From: Mikrocytos mackini
Taxonomy: Eukaryota; Endomyxa; Ascetosporea; Mikrocytida; Mikrocytiidae
Assembly (NCBI GenBank): GCA_030180075.1
Contig: JASNJN010000235.1
Span: 1-21,817 of the forward strand
Length of the DNA: 21,817 nucleotides
Direction: 5' to 3'
The notes under the pieces were generated by a model that did no database searches, had not been told where the DNA came from, and saw only the letters and a list, made by a program, of their open reading frames with translations. Made by a program: the position numbers and the translations under genes. This document shows, piece by piece, positions 1 through 10,040 of this stretch; position 1 is the first letter of the stretch; every line of letters begins with the position of its first letter.

Positions 1-193
1 ATTTAATTCCAAAGCAAAGCAAACCATCAGAATTAAATCTTGTATCTGCTCTTTGTTTATTTAACTCCAACTTCCGATTTTAGAAAACTTTACGTTCTAT
101 AAACAAAGAGCAGATACAAGATTTAATTCTGATGGTTTGCTTTGCTTTGGAATTAAATAAAAGTGTTCTAAAATCGGAAGTTGGAGTTAAATA
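1..193. repeat. Interleaved inverted repeats
   Basis: Positions 1-60 are the exact reverse complement of 99-158 (60 bp, no mismatch), and 58-85 are the exact reverse complement of 166-193 (28 bp). The order is A, B, A', B', so the two pairs interleave rather than nest; a simple transposon end or hairpin would give A, B, B', A'. The right-hand copy reads open in one frame from about 99 to 226, so it may be part of the decayed transposase gene that follows, but I cannot confirm that. The arms begin at base 1 of the window. A foldback created by template switching, or a chimeric contig end, would both explain this. Confidence 0.9.
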
Positions 194-484
194 CTTGTTC
201 AAAAATGACATAAATGGGTTTGTCAAAGAGTAAAGAAGTTAGCAAATATCCAAGACTACAAACAGACGAATTTTTGATGCATTATTAAACATACTCATTG
301 ACAACAACGTTAAAATAGTATAAGCTTCATTCGGTAGGATAATCGTATATACTGGAATGCACAGGGTGGAAGATGCTCTTAATTATTATAGCTATATAAT
401 GAATAGTATCAGAGCAGAGGAAGATTAAAGCTACATAAAGATACAATTAACAAGGACGTATTCTATCTTACTATTTTGAATGTG

Positions 485-1860
485 ATGAATTACAGCAGTT
501 TGGTTTACAACAAATCTACCGAGAGATATAACTGCTCGTTCAATTGTAGCATTGAACAACTATTCCCTAAACTTCTTACAAAGTATTTCAGAGTATTTAT
601 AAACTATTTCTTAAAAGCACCTTTTATTAAGTACAAAACAGACGAGGAACTAGAATATTTTCGGAAAACAATGGGACAANNATCGTNNTNATTNNANGGA
701 NAATATATGATAACGAAAATTAAAAATGAAGTTAATTACAGCCACGAAAAAAATATGTGTAATACTTGTAAGATTCATTTCGATGAATTTTCATGCACTT
801 GTCTTAATCACATGAAGACAAAAGAAATATGCAAGCATATTCATCTTGTAGCCCATGAATATTTTCTTGATCAAAACAATGATCGCTATTCGAAGTACTT
901 ATCTGCAAATATGATCCACAATCCCCTTCCTTCAATTAAAAATGAAAACGTTGAGAATTCCTTTAATACAGTTCAGAAAGTAGCACATTCTAAAGTTCAA
1001 GAAACTCTGGATAATAATACCTCTAGTTCTAAACTTCATGTCTCTATTCATTCCAAAATTTCGTCTATTGAAAGAGATTGTAAAGAGATGAGTAAATTCC
1101 CAGAGATAAGCGGAAAGTTAAAAGAATTGTCAGATTTGATCTCTTCCGACCAACAATCAAATGAACTCATAGCTAATTACTCCTTGCCGTCATTTAACAA
1201 AAGAAAAATAGTTGTCAAACAGAAAGAAATATCCAAACTTGTTAAATCCGGCAAATCCTTAAACTTCATTAAAAATTCCAAAAGAGGGCCAAAAAAAGTC
1301 AAGGAAATAGTAGAAAGTTTTGCTCTTTGTAGTTGGATGACAATCTTTTGACAGAACACGTGAAATTGATTGGTTGTTTAAAGCAGAGTTGAGAATTTCC
1401 GACCCGACCGCCCGAACCCGACCCGACCCGTTCGGGTCGGGTTCGGGCGGAAGAAGGCAAAAAAACGCTAAAAACTCTCACATGGATGCACTTTTAAAAA
1501 TATACACAATTTTACTAATTTACGCTAGATATTTACTTAATTTTATTTATTAAATAGTTAATTTACTCTAATATTAGATTCTAACATGAAAACAAGTTAA
1601 AACAAATAATTTTTGAGCTTTGATTTGTTATTTTTGAATATCATTAAATTTGGGGAATTAAGTTTTTGGTAGAAAATTTTTTACAAATTTCCTACCCGAC
1701 CCGCCCGACCTGAAGGCGGGGCGGGTCGGGTCGGGTTCTGGATTTAGACAAAATTCTCAACTCTGGTTTAAAGTGCAGTAAATGGTTCCATAAACATTGC
1801 CTCAGTATGGATGAATCGGNTATGAGTTGTAATTATGTGTGCTGCGATGGTACTCATTAA
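485..1860 (+). pseudogene. MULE-type transposase relic, SWIM plus PHD-like finger, split by a MITE
   Basis: The reading frame from the ATG at 485 runs to a stop near 1351 and carries a SWIM zinc finger (C-T-C, nine residues, C-K-H; codons about 793-838), the signature finger of Mutator-like (MULE) transposases. A Lys-rich tail (KRGPKK) follows. After one frameshift near 1330 the next frame reads IGCLK up to 1383; it resumes at 1774 as CSKWFHKHC and ends NYVCC, stop 1858-1860. Joined across the inserted MITE this is the second half of a PHD-like C..C..WFH..C..C finger. The DDE catalytic part is not recognisable upstream (in-frame stop at 404-406), and N runs lie at about 680-703 and at 1820. 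It is therefore a dead 3' fragment. The SWIM assignment is firm; MULE membership follows from that domain, and the PHD reading is inference from Cys/His spacing. Confidence 0.75.
1384..1765. mobile_element. hAT-type MITE, 382 bp, with 8-bp target duplication
   Basis: The element begins CAGAGTTGAGAATTT (1384-1398) and ends with its exact 15-bp reverse complement (1751-1765). It is flanked on both sides by GTTTAAAG (1376-1383 and 1766-1773), a perfect 8-bp target duplication. An 8-bp duplication and termini starting CAG are hallmarks of hAT transposons. It has no coding capacity, so it is a non-autonomous MITE. Subterminal blocks are very GC-rich for this window: repeated CCCGACC units form an 18-bp perfect hairpin (1408-1425 with 1433-1450), and a similar block lies at about 1692-1737. 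It landed inside the PHD-like codons of the MULE relic. The perfect duplication and termini suggest a fairly recent insertion. Confidence 0.9.
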
Positions 1861-1981
1861 AGATCACAGAATAAATAAGTAGAATCTTCTTCATTATCTT
1901 TGTTGCACTTGAGTATATTAAATTGCTTTCATTTATACATTTTGTTTACACAAAGTATTAGTAAGAAATTGCCTAAGCCTG

Positions 1982-2191
1982 TTATTGACAGGTGTCTGTA
2001 ACACTTTTAGCTTTTTTGAGGTCGTCTATTAATGTCTTCCTTGAGAAATCGTTGTGTCTGTGTGAAGGATGGTCTTGGAAGAGCTTTTCATTGTTGTCGG
2101 AGCTTATCTCCCCCTTATGGACTTTAGTAATATGGCACCAAACGGCCCTAAGGGTTGCAAAGTCGTCTTGACAGTTTTTGCATCTAACCAT
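1982..2191 (-). CDS. Small single C2H2 zinc-finger protein (69 aa)
   Basis: The ATG at 2191 is preceded by an AAAATTTTAA box 9-18 bases upstream, like the other genes here. Residues 4-25 form one C2H2 finger: C-K-N-C, then a His pair before KGE (H-I-T-K-V-H). The remainder is polar and ends at a TAA with no further domain. The start MVRCKNC resembles MVQCDCG of the C2H2 protein at 13558-14070, so the two may belong to one family. Single fingers of this kind occur in small DNA-binding proteins and at the N-termini of some retroelement proteins. Given the transposon relics alongside, a mobile-element origin is possible. Function is not recognised. Confidence 0.5.
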   Translation of the reverse strand: MVRCKNCQDDFATLRAVWCHITKVHKGEISSDNNEKLFQDHPSHRHNDFSRKTLIDDLKKAKSVTDTCQ

Positions 2192-2465
2192 AAGTTTTGA
2201 AAATTTTAATGTTTAAAATACATGTATCGTAAACAGTTGAATGATTAAACAAATCTAACCCGCTCGAATTAAACTAAAACAATCCAATAAACCCCTTGGC
2301 TTTTCTCAAAATCAATTTGTGTGCTCTAAAAATCGATGTTAATGTGATGAAATACGTTTCTCAACATATTTCTGAAAGTCATAATTTCCCCCAGTTCTCC
2401 GAGAATAGTTGTAAGAATATATAATATTCACATGGTATGTATCAAGTTTATTTTAAATTAGATAA

Positions 2466-3584
2466 ATGATATTGTTTGTTTTAACCATCTTGTTAACTCA
2501 ACATTTAGGAAAAATCAATTCGAATTCTGCACAATACGTTTGTATTCATAGATTCGCAGACATGGGAAACGGGAATAAAAGGGGTCTTTATGGTTTCTTA
2601 CAAATAACTATATCGGCTTTAAATAGAGATACAGTTACTGTTTCAAACCTTACTTTTACTTTTCTTAAAATTCCAGTTGAACCTTTGAACTATCATAACG
2701 AGATAGATGCGACTATAAACAACATGGAAATTATACTGAGGATGATTAACAACATAGACAGTTCGGACATTTCATTTCAATACAATAACCCTGAGAAAAA
2801 CCAAACATTTACTTTATCAGTAGAAAGAAGTAAAGACCTCACACTCACCAGCGCCAGCAAGTCTAACAACCGTATGTTTGTGTTCATCCCACATATTATA
2901 GACGGCACAAATCCCCACCTGTTAAACGTGTTGGAATTCTCTCTGGACAAGGAAAGAAGAACCCGAACAACAAAACGGTTTAGGAGTATAACAGATTGGA
3001 AAATTAGAACAATTTTGAAAACAGACAAAAACATTACTTCTGTAGTTCATAATTGCCAACACATGGATGAAGCCCATGTAAAGAGTTTCAACAAGCATAT
3101 AAACAAAGTTATAGAAAAAAGAATATCTAAACAGAAATTCTTCTCGAAATGTGACATAAAATGCGTTAAAAGAAATACATTACAAATATATCCTATACAT
3201 ACAGATTCTTTAACTCAGAAGATTACAATGGAAATGTCCAAACAATTTAAAAGTAATGAATTTAACAAAGTACAGTTTGTAACCGAACTATTAAACGAAT
3301 ACAATAAGGAAACCAACAGTGAAAGTGAAAGTGAAGTTGATGATGGTAATGGTAATAATGATGTAGAACACAAAGAAACGAATACAAATAATAGAAATTA
3401 TGAAAGAAATATACAAAAAAGCAAAAAGACAACAATTTATATTTGGGTTGGTGTTGCAGTTATAACAATTGTATTGATAGTGTTACTAATATATTTTGGG
3501 ATAAAATATAAGGATAGAATAATGGATGAAGATGATGATTATGATCCTTCTGTAGAAATTAAAGAGCGAATATATCGTGAATAG
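2466..3584 (+). CDS. Single-pass type I membrane protein, lineage-specific (372 aa)
   Basis: I do not recognise a family. The N-terminus (MILFVLTILLTQ) is a signal peptide of about 20 residues. The lumenal or extracellular part has few Cys and several N-x-S/T sites (for example NLT, NQT, NIT). An acidic Ser/Glu/Asp/Asn stretch lies near residues 288-305. One strong membrane span, about residues 323-346 (starting IYIWVGVAVITIV), is followed by a Lys/Arg stop-transfer and a short acidic cytoplasmic tail of about 26 residues. The predicted topology is therefore type I at the plasma membrane or in the secretory pathway. The ATG lies 6 bases after an ATTTTAAATTA box. It is convergent with the secreted coiled-coil gene at 3864-4553, 279 bp away. 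A surface or host-exposed role is a guess from topology alone. Confidence 0.8.
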   Translation: MILFVLTILLTQHLGKINSNSAQYVCIHRFADMGNGNKRGLYGFLQITISALNRDTVTVSNLTFTFLKIPVEPLNYHNEIDATINNMEIILRMINNIDSSDISFQYNNPEKNQTFTLSVERSKDLTLTSASKSNNRMFVFIPHIIDGTNPHLLNVLEFSLDKERRTRTTKRFRSITDWKIRTILKTDKNITSVVHNCQHMDEAHVKSFNKHINKVIEKRISKQKFFSKCDIKCVKRNTLQIYPIHTDSLTQKITMEMSKQFKSNEFNKVQFVTELLNEYNKETNSESESEVDDGNGNNDVEHKETNTNNRNYERNIQKSKKTTIYIWVGVAVITIVLIVLLIYFGIKYKDRIMDEDDDYDPSVEIKERIYRE

Positions 3585-3863
3585 TTACACAATAGTAAAT
3601 AAACATAAACTATTGTCAAAATATGTTATAAAAATAGTGACACTAATGGTCTTATCTGTTGCATAACGAAACATAAATATAAATCATATATTTTAAAACG
3701 TTGGCCATACATACAAAAGATAAGCAAACATTTATCGTTTTCTATTGATATTATACTCGACAGCTTTTAACACTAATTACTTTTAAAATTAAGTATTATT
3801 AGATTCATTTTTTAAACCAATCATCAAATTTTCATTATAAACACTTATACGTCTTCTGTATTT

Positions 3864-4553
3864 CTAAACATCAGTTCTTTTAGTTTGAACTTCCATAAAG
3901 TCTTTATATTCTTCGTTTAATTTCTTTATAAGCTTTTCTTTTATATCTTTTTGTATTTTTTCTAATCTTTTTCCGAATTGTTTTAATTTATCTTCTATAT
4001 TATCATTTTCTTTCTTTACTTGTTCAAATCTTTCAGTTATTTTATCTACTGGACTTTTAACTTTTTCAAAATCTGTAAACAGTTTATTTGTGTTATTCTC
4101 ACTAATAAAATTCAAAAGCGAAATCTGTTTTTGATTGTCCAAATAAGAGTTTAAATCAACTTCGTTTGCATCTTCCGTATTATCACTTTCAACATCTTTC
4201 GGTTGGCCTTTTATTTTATTTCCAATTTTTTTAAACAAAGCTGACAAACCGTTTTTAACTATAGTCCTTTTGCTCTTTTTCTTTTGTTCTAGCAATAGTC
4301 GCAACAAATCAGTGTAACTATCATCAGTGTTATTCAGATCTCGCACATTTTCAAGGCTTTTACGATAATCGTTCATCCCTTTGGTATATGTATTGACATG
4401 GTTTTCAATTCTTAATATGTTTTCTTCGAGTTTGTTGTTGTAATCAGAAAAAGATAACTGCGAAATAACGGTATTATTGCTGGAGTTTGTTTTGTTATCT
4501 CGTTTAGATTCTAACAAGATTAATGATATGTAGAAGACGATGATTCTTCTCAT
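3864..4553 (-). CDS. Secreted coiled-coil protein, lineage-specific (229 aa)
   Basis: The ATG at 4553 opens a hydrophobic N-terminus (MRRIIVFYISLILLES), a likely signal peptide. There is no second hydrophobic span, so the product should be secreted or lumenal. The rest is highly charged and mostly helical: heptad-like Leu/Ile spacing is clear at about residues 40-75 and strongest at about 165-220 (EKVKSPVDKITERFEQVKKE region and after). A basic Gly/Lys patch lies near residues 95-115 (KKIGNKIKGQ). It contains no cysteine that I can see after the signal, so disulphides are unlikely. No known domain was recognised. An AAATTCAAATT box lies about 40 bases upstream of the start. Confidence 0.75.
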   Translation of the reverse strand: MRRIIVFYISLILLESKRDNKTNSSNNTVISQLSFSDYNNKLEENILRIENHVNTYTKGMNDYRKSLENVRDLNNTDDSYTDLLRLLLEQKKKSKRTIVKNGLSALFKKIGNKIKGQPKDVESDNTEDANEVDLNSYLDNQKQISLLNFISENNTNKLFTDFEKVKSPVDKITERFEQVKKENDNIEDKLKQFGKRLEKIQKDIKEKLIKKLNEEYKDFMEVQTKRTDV

Positions 4554-4761
4554 TGGTTGCTGTGATGTTTGTATTTTGAGTTTGAAAGATAGAAATTCAA
4601 ATTCGAATGATCATGTGAACTGCAACTCCTAACATCAGTTCTTCTTAGAACTCGTAAGAATATGTGAGTAATCTGTTTTTGTAATAATATGTAGACGATC
4701 CCAACACTTAGTATTGTTACTTACTTATTTAAGATTTTAATTTTTTAAAACTGAAAATAAA

Positions 4762-7700
4762 ATGGACGATTTCAACAACTTCAACGCAGAGTCACTACCA
4801 CCAGGTGTGGTTGCAGATACAAAACAAGAGGAAGAAATAACCATTGAAGAATCAAACGTTTTTACTCACTTAGGATCTTCAAACTGGAAGCACAGAAAAT
4901 TAAGTTTGGAGTTTCTGCTCTCTAAAGAATTTTTGAATGATTATCTGATCACCCAAATTAAATCATCGATAGTCACACTACTAGGCGATAAGATAGCATC
5001 GAACAAAGCCCTTGCACTATCTCTATTCTTTAATTACTTAAAACAACTTACAAACCAAGAAGCAAATATTACCAATCAATCCACATCAGCTTCTGAACTT
5101 TCAACAATTATCACAGCTTTAATAAAGAACAAAATTATTGTCGACAAAAAGCTCACTAAGACAATAACAAACATTTTGGAGCACATTTTGGATAACGTTT
5201 CATTAACAATAGACGAAATACAATCTTCTATCATTAAACCACTAATAGTTGAACTAGACCAGAAGTCGGCGATGATCATTTTGGGGTGTTTGCGCGTAGT
5301 TTGGCATCTTTATCAAACGTATGGGTTGGAGATAATGCCCGGAATGATCACACTTAATAAATTAAAGAACGCTATTAACTCGCCCAACAAAGAATTAAAA
5401 GAACTAAGTTTTAAAGTGTTATTGTTTCTTTCAGAAGAAAGTAATTTGGGAAGTTCAGCTATTGCATATGTTAAAGATAAAATGAACTTGAAAGCGAATT
5501 TATTGAAAGACATTGAAAAAAGGTACGAAGAAATCAAAGGCAAACAAACAAAGAGAGATTACAAACTTATTAATTTTATAGACCCAGACAACAACAGTAT
5601 GAATAGCAACGACAAATGTGACACAAGTGATGCTGAAAACAAAGTGATAGAAGAAACTAAAGATGAAAAAGACATACTTTTAAACTACAAAAAGAACTTT
5701 GTGGAAGAGTATAACAACTGCGTTAAATGGAAAGAAAAAATTGTACTCATTGAAGAATTAAAAAGAATTTGTGTTAAAAATAAAAAGTTCCGATTTACAT
5801 ACAAAAAGACAAAGCTGGAAGTTATCACTTCTTTTTTAGTAAACCAGCTTATAAACGACAGAAATTCAAATGTAATATGCACCATTTTAGAACTCTTAAA
5901 CTTAATTGTAGTAAACGTTAAAGAAGAATTAAACCATCTTACAAAGAAATTGTACCCAAACTGCTTCGTTTGGTTCAAAGAGAAAAGAAGTTCTATAGAA
6001 TCCAATGTAAACTCTTTGATAGATAATTGGTTCGTTTTGGTCAGCAATAAACAATTGGAAGACTTTATGGGCTACGCTAAAAAATATACCACTGACAAAA
6101 TGCCTCGAAATAAACTGTGTATTTTAAATTACATAAAGCGTAGCTGTGTTTCTTTACACAAAAGCAATAAAAAGAATGTAATAGAAGACGATACTTTTAC
6201 AGACCTTATAAAATTTTGTGTGGTTAGTTTCAACGATGGAAACAACGAAGTGAGGGATTTAAGTGTAGAATTGTTTAAAAAAATAATGAACTTAGGGGAA
6301 ATAAGCGTAATCCAAAACAATCTCTTGAACTTAAACGAAAGAAAAAACAATGAAAGAGCTGTCAAAAAATTTGCTGTTTTATCAGGCATTGTGTTAGCAG
6401 AAGAAAATAACATTTTGAACAAAGATAATACCATAAAATATAAAACAATAAGAAAAACTAAAACCAATACAGTACAAACTAAAGAACAAACACATATTGG
6501 ATTTATTGAAAGTTCAAAAGCGGTTGGGATGAATAAAAAAGAATTAATGAACGAAATAATAAAAAACATTGATAAAGTAAAGAATATAAAAGAAATAAAC
6601 CAAGTATTTGGGTTAATTAGCGTCGACAATGGAAACAAATATAAAACAATTAAAAGTACCAAAGTAAACAGAACAACTGGCACAGTTAGAGGGTTAAAAA
6701 CTATTAAAACTATTAAACCATACAAAACTATTAAAAGTAACATAGGAACAGTAAAGAAGGTTAAAAACAGCGATATAGGACTTGACCAAGCACAATTTAC
6801 ACTCACTTTTATAAACAAATTATTGTCTCATTTCATACAACTTAATAACAAAGAAAATAGTGAAGATTTAAATGAATTCTTTAATATATTCAATGAAGAA
6901 ATAAACTATGCTTTTCAAAGTAATAACATTAATAGTATGACGCCTATAACAGAACAGGCTGTGGGTTTAATAGACACGATTGTAACCTACAAAGACGTGG
7001 ACTTCTTTATAACGGACATTTTAAACAAATGTTTAGACTCTAATTCAATAAACTTATTGAATGTTTACCAATTTACTATACAAACTTACAGTACTACAAA
7101 TTACGAAACATTAAATAATCTACTTACGGCTTTAATTCAAACAAACTCAAAAGAACAAACATTGGAAATACAAACTAAACTCGGGGAAGTTATAAGTTTT
7201 ATTTTAAACAAGTATGTATTTTCGTACAAATCTAACACAGATGGAAACAGCTATGAAATAGACTTAATCCCTTTTATAACACACTACAACATACCTTTAA
7301 AACAAAGTGTGATAAACGCAGACAGTAGCCACACAGATATAAAAATAACACCTTTTAACACGCCTCTGTTATTAAATCTAATTTCCAAACTAGGGGCATC
7401 ATCAATGGCTTCAACACAAGGGATAAGTTGGGAGGTTAAAAAAGCTGTTTTAGAAAGTATAAACGGTTTACTTTTAGAAAACATAATATTATTGATTGAA
7501 GACAACAAAGACCTAGAAGATCTTAAGGTATACTTTGTGTTCATAAAGGGATGTTTAAGTGACTCAAACAAAAAGATTGTATTCTTAGCTCTGAACTCAC
7601 TTTCTTTATTTGTTTCTAAAAGTGCAGATTTAGCTTTCTTTATAACGACAATCGTAGAAATGGATGATTTGATAAGCTGTTTAAATGACAAACAACAAGG

Positions 7701-9714
7701 CATATCTGAAGAAGCAAACAAAATATTGGTTCTTCTCATAAAACGTACCGGAGATTTATGCGCACTGAATAGACTTGTTAGCATCGCTTTATCCCCCAAG
7801 ACACCAAAAAAGGACAAATTCGTTACCATCCTTTTCGCATTCAAAAAATTAATAACCGCCAACTTTCTACAGTCCAACCTACCCAAGTTCATATACTTAT
7901 TGTTTGATAAGAGTTACAAAGTAAGAGAGTTTTCAAGTTTACTAAAAGAACACTGTAAAGACGAACAGTTTAAAGAAGCTGTGTTGAACGTACTCAATAA
8001 AGTAAAGAAGGAAAACGAAAAGAAAATTATTATAGAAGCTTTAAACTTACAAATTAACAATGACAACAATTTATACGACAATTCAAACAATAACAACAAT
8101 GATAATATAAAACCAAAAAATAAAAGAAATACACTTCCAAACAGTCCAACATTAAAATCTCCTATAAAAACATTAAGAAGAGTTTCTATGAAACAAACAA
8201 AATTGATAAAGCCATCATCTCCAAAGCCCACTAAATTTAAATCTCCTGATAAACAAATTAATAAACTTGATTTAGAGTTAGAATTAGAACAAGAAGAAAT
8301 CCCACAAAATTTGAAAATTTCAGCAAACAACATTGAAATCGGAAATCAAACAAGCACTTGCAGCAGTTCTCTATTTCTGGAAAACATTTTTGAAATAGAT
8401 CAAAAAACATTTATTAAAAATGAAGAAATTCTTCTTAAACAAATTCTTGAACTTAAAGAACAAATAAATAGTAAATTGGACGTTATTAATATTTACGAAA
8501 GATTAAACAAAATCCATAACTTTATAGAAGACGCTTGTCCACAAATAAAAACACACTTAGTATCAAATGGAGTAGTATTTAAAGAGTTTATAAAAGTCAT
8601 TTTAAAACTGGATTGTTTTGCTTTGAATTTAAACTACAAAGTATTAAAGTCTCTTAGTTATTTAAACGGCAACGAAAAAGAATGTGGAAATAACGAAGAA
8701 ATAAACTTGGAAAGAGAAGGAGGAAAGTCTTTTAAACTTTTTGATTTGTTAAACAAATTATTTTGTCAATTCTTGGAAGAAAAAACTAAAAACAAAATAG
8801 AATTTATAGCGGGAACTTGGAATGTAAAAGTGTTGTACATGTTCATAGTAATTCATTTGTACAGTTTGCAGTACAAAGCGTACATAAAAGTAGAAATAGT
8901 GAATGAAATACTGGTGGGCATTTCCAATGTTGTTTTAACGATAAACTCGCACGTAAACAATATGATAGACACTGTGTTTAAGCTTAGCATCGAAGAAGAA
9001 AAAGTTAAGAATGTTTTAATGGAATTTTTTAAAGTGCTAAATTATTTGGAAGTTGAAGTGAAAGAAGAAACAAAAATGAAATGCTTGGAAAATGCTTTTA
9101 ATTTATACATTGATGGCAACACAAATAAAGGAGAAGAGTTTGTGAAGGATTTTTTGAAATTTATGAAAGTAAGCCCAGAAGAAGTTCAAAACAGTATGTT
9201 AAACGACACATTAAAAGAACTCGTATTAAACACTATTACAGAGACTTCTAATCATCGCTCTAACAAACTTGAGAAGCTTAAGGGTATTTGTAGCGAGTTA
9301 GTAAAACACAAAAACCCACAGGCGTTGGTATTTAGTTTTTATGAATGTTTAGAGGGAGATGAAGAGTTGTTTAAAGAAGCTACAGAAGAAGTTGACGAAG
9401 TCTATGTGAACTTCTTAGTGAGGTCGATTAAAAGAATAGAAAAATCGAATGAAATGAAAAGGAAAATGGTAGAATTGAATCGGTCATTGTTTAATAAAGA
9501 AACACAAAACGAACAAATTAATAAAAAAGAAATTATTAATTTGTTAAAGAAAAGACTGTTTAATAAAAGGGCAAAGGTTAACAATCCGGAGAGTGATAAT
9601 ATGAGCTATCCAGAAGTAAAGAATTTAATTATTAGCCCAAAGAAAAAGGAAAGTCATGAGGATAGAATAAACGAATTGAGGACGAAATTACAAAAATTTG
9701 ATAAGTATAAGTAA
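4762..9714 (+). CDS. XMAP215/Dis1/Stu2-like TOG-domain microtubule-associated protein (1650 aa)
   Basis: Proteins of this family bind tubulin through TOG domains (HEAT-repeat arrays), speed microtubule plus-end growth and work at spindle poles and kinetochores. The N-terminus (SSNWKHRKLSLEFLL, residues about 40-55) matches the first TOG helix, where a Trp followed by basic residues contacts tubulin. HEAT-type helices continue to about 260. A second array starts near 316 (VKWKEKIVLIEELK) and runs to about 550. Residues about 560-670 are a Lys/Thr/Ile linker with repeated KTIK-type units, probably lattice-binding. A further HEAT array covers about 886-1060 (WEVKKAVLESINGLL). A Lys/Ser/Pro linker (about 1106-1166) separates it from a long helical C-terminal part. 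It is longer than yeast Stu2 and shorter than ch-TOG. The exact TOG count is uncertain. CLASP is the main alternative family. Confidence 0.75.
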   Translation: MDDFNNFNAESLPPGVVADTKQEEEITIEESNVFTHLGSSNWKHRKLSLEFLLSKEFLNDYLITQIKSSIVTLLGDKIASNKALALSLFFNYLKQLTNQEANITNQSTSASELSTIITALIKNKIIVDKKLTKTITNILEHILDNVSLTIDEIQSSIIKPLIVELDQKSAMIILGCLRVVWHLYQTYGLEIMPGMITLNKLKNAINSPNKELKELSFKVLLFLSEESNLGSSAIAYVKDKMNLKANLLKDIEKRYEEIKGKQTKRDYKLINFIDPDNNSMNSNDKCDTSDAENKVIEETKDEKDILLNYKKNFVEEYNNCVKWKEKIVLIEELKRICVKNKKFRFTYKKTKLEVITSFLVNQLINDRNSNVICTILELLNLIVVNVKEELNHLTKKLYPNCFVWFKEKRSSIESNVNSLIDNWFVLVSNKQLEDFMGYAKKYTTDKMPRNKLCILNYIKRSCVSLHKSNKKNVIEDDTFTDLIKFCVVSFNDGNNEVRDLSVELFKKIMNLGEISVIQNNLLNLNERKNNERAVKKFAVLSGIVLAEENNILNKDNTIKYKTIRKTKTNTVQTKEQTHIGFIESSKAVGMNKKELMNEIIKNIDKVKNIKEINQVFGLISVDNGNKYKTIKSTKVNRTTGTVRGLKTIKTIKPYKTIKSNIGTVKKVKNSDIGLDQAQFTLTFINKLLSHFIQLNNKENSEDLNEFFNIFNEEINYAFQSNNINSMTPITEQAVGLIDTIVTYKDVDFFITDILNKCLDSNSINLLNVYQFTIQTYSTTNYETLNNLLTALIQTNSKEQTLEIQTKLGEVISFILNKYVFSYKSNTDGNSYEIDLIPFITHYNIPLKQSVINADSSHTDIKITPFNTPLLLNLISKLGASSMASTQGISWEVKKAVLESINGLLLENIILLIEDNKDLEDLKVYFVFIKGCLSDSNKKIVFLALNSLSLFVSKSADLAFFITTIVEMDDLISCLNDKQQGISEEANKILVLLIKRTGDLCALNRLVSIALSPKTPKKDKFVTILFAFKKLITANFLQSNLPKFIYLLFDKSYKVREFSSLLKEHCKDEQFKEAVLNVLNKVKKENEKKIIIEALNLQINNDNNLYDNSNNNNNDNIKPKNKRNTLPNSPTLKSPIKTLRRVSMKQTKLIKPSSPKPTKFKSPDKQINKLDLELELEQEEIPQNLKISANNIEIGNQTSTCSSSLFLENIFEIDQKTFIKNEEILLKQILELKEQINSKLDVINIYERLNKIHNFIEDACPQIKTHLVSNGVVFKEFIKVILKLDCFALNLNYKVLKSLSYLNGNEKECGNNEEINLEREGGKSFKLFDLLNKLFCQFLEEKTKNKIEFIAGTWNVKVLYMFIVIHLYSLQYKAYIKVEIVNEILVGISNVVLTINSHVNNMIDTVFKLSIEEEKVKNVLMEFFKVLNYLEVEVKEETKMKCLENAFNLYIDGNTNKGEEFVKDFLKFMKVSPEEVQNSMLNDTLKELVLNTITETSNHRSNKLEKLKGICSELVKHKNPQALVFSFYECLEGDEELFKEATEEVDEVYVNFLVRSIKRIEKSNEMKRKMVELNRSLFNKETQNEQINKKEIINLLKKRLFNKRAKVNNPESDNMSYPEVKNLIISPKKKESHEDRINELRTKLQKFDKYK

Positions 9715-10040
9715 ACTAGGAAAGTTGCAAAATTCATTAGAATTTACGATATGTTGATAAATGTATTGTGCTTTTATCTTGGTATTAAATATTCATATAT
9801 TTAAAAATAATGATTAGAATATTTGTATTATTTATGAATTTACTACTTCGGTAGACTATTACGTTTATTTATATAGAAAGGTGAAATAAAGGCTAATTCT
9901 ATCAACAAACTAATTAAAGTTTACCTAATAATTGCAAGCAAACATTTGTTTGAAATAAAAATTATGATCTATGTTTGTTTTATTTTCTTTTGTATTTACT
10001 TATTAACCTCTACAATTCCATAATTTTCTATCATGAAGTG
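9715..10040. other. Intergenic, convergent 3' ends
   Basis: This 326-bp AT-rich spacer lies between the 3' ends of the TOG gene and the NTPase-nuclease pseudogene. It holds AATAAA-type words that could serve in polyadenylation on either strand. I see no open reading frame, repeat or RNA gene. Confidence 0.5.

Noticed and set aside
1-193. Telomeric or subtelomeric repeat
   Set aside because: The unit is a unique foldback and not a short tandem repeat.
1299-1481. 60-aa minus-strand ORF with Arg/Gly/Ser-rich core
   Set aside because: It spans the MITE boundary and its composition comes from the CCCGACC repeats.
1384-1765. GC-rich blocks as a structural RNA gene or CpG-island-type promoter
   Set aside because: Perfect terminal inverted repeats and 8-bp target duplication show a transposable element.
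5076-9584. Several minus-strand ORFs of 60-229 aa opposite the TOG gene
   Set aside because: They are hydrophobic Phe/Ile/Leu-rich reverse readings of Lys/Asn/Glu-rich codons; they lack domains and promoter boxes.
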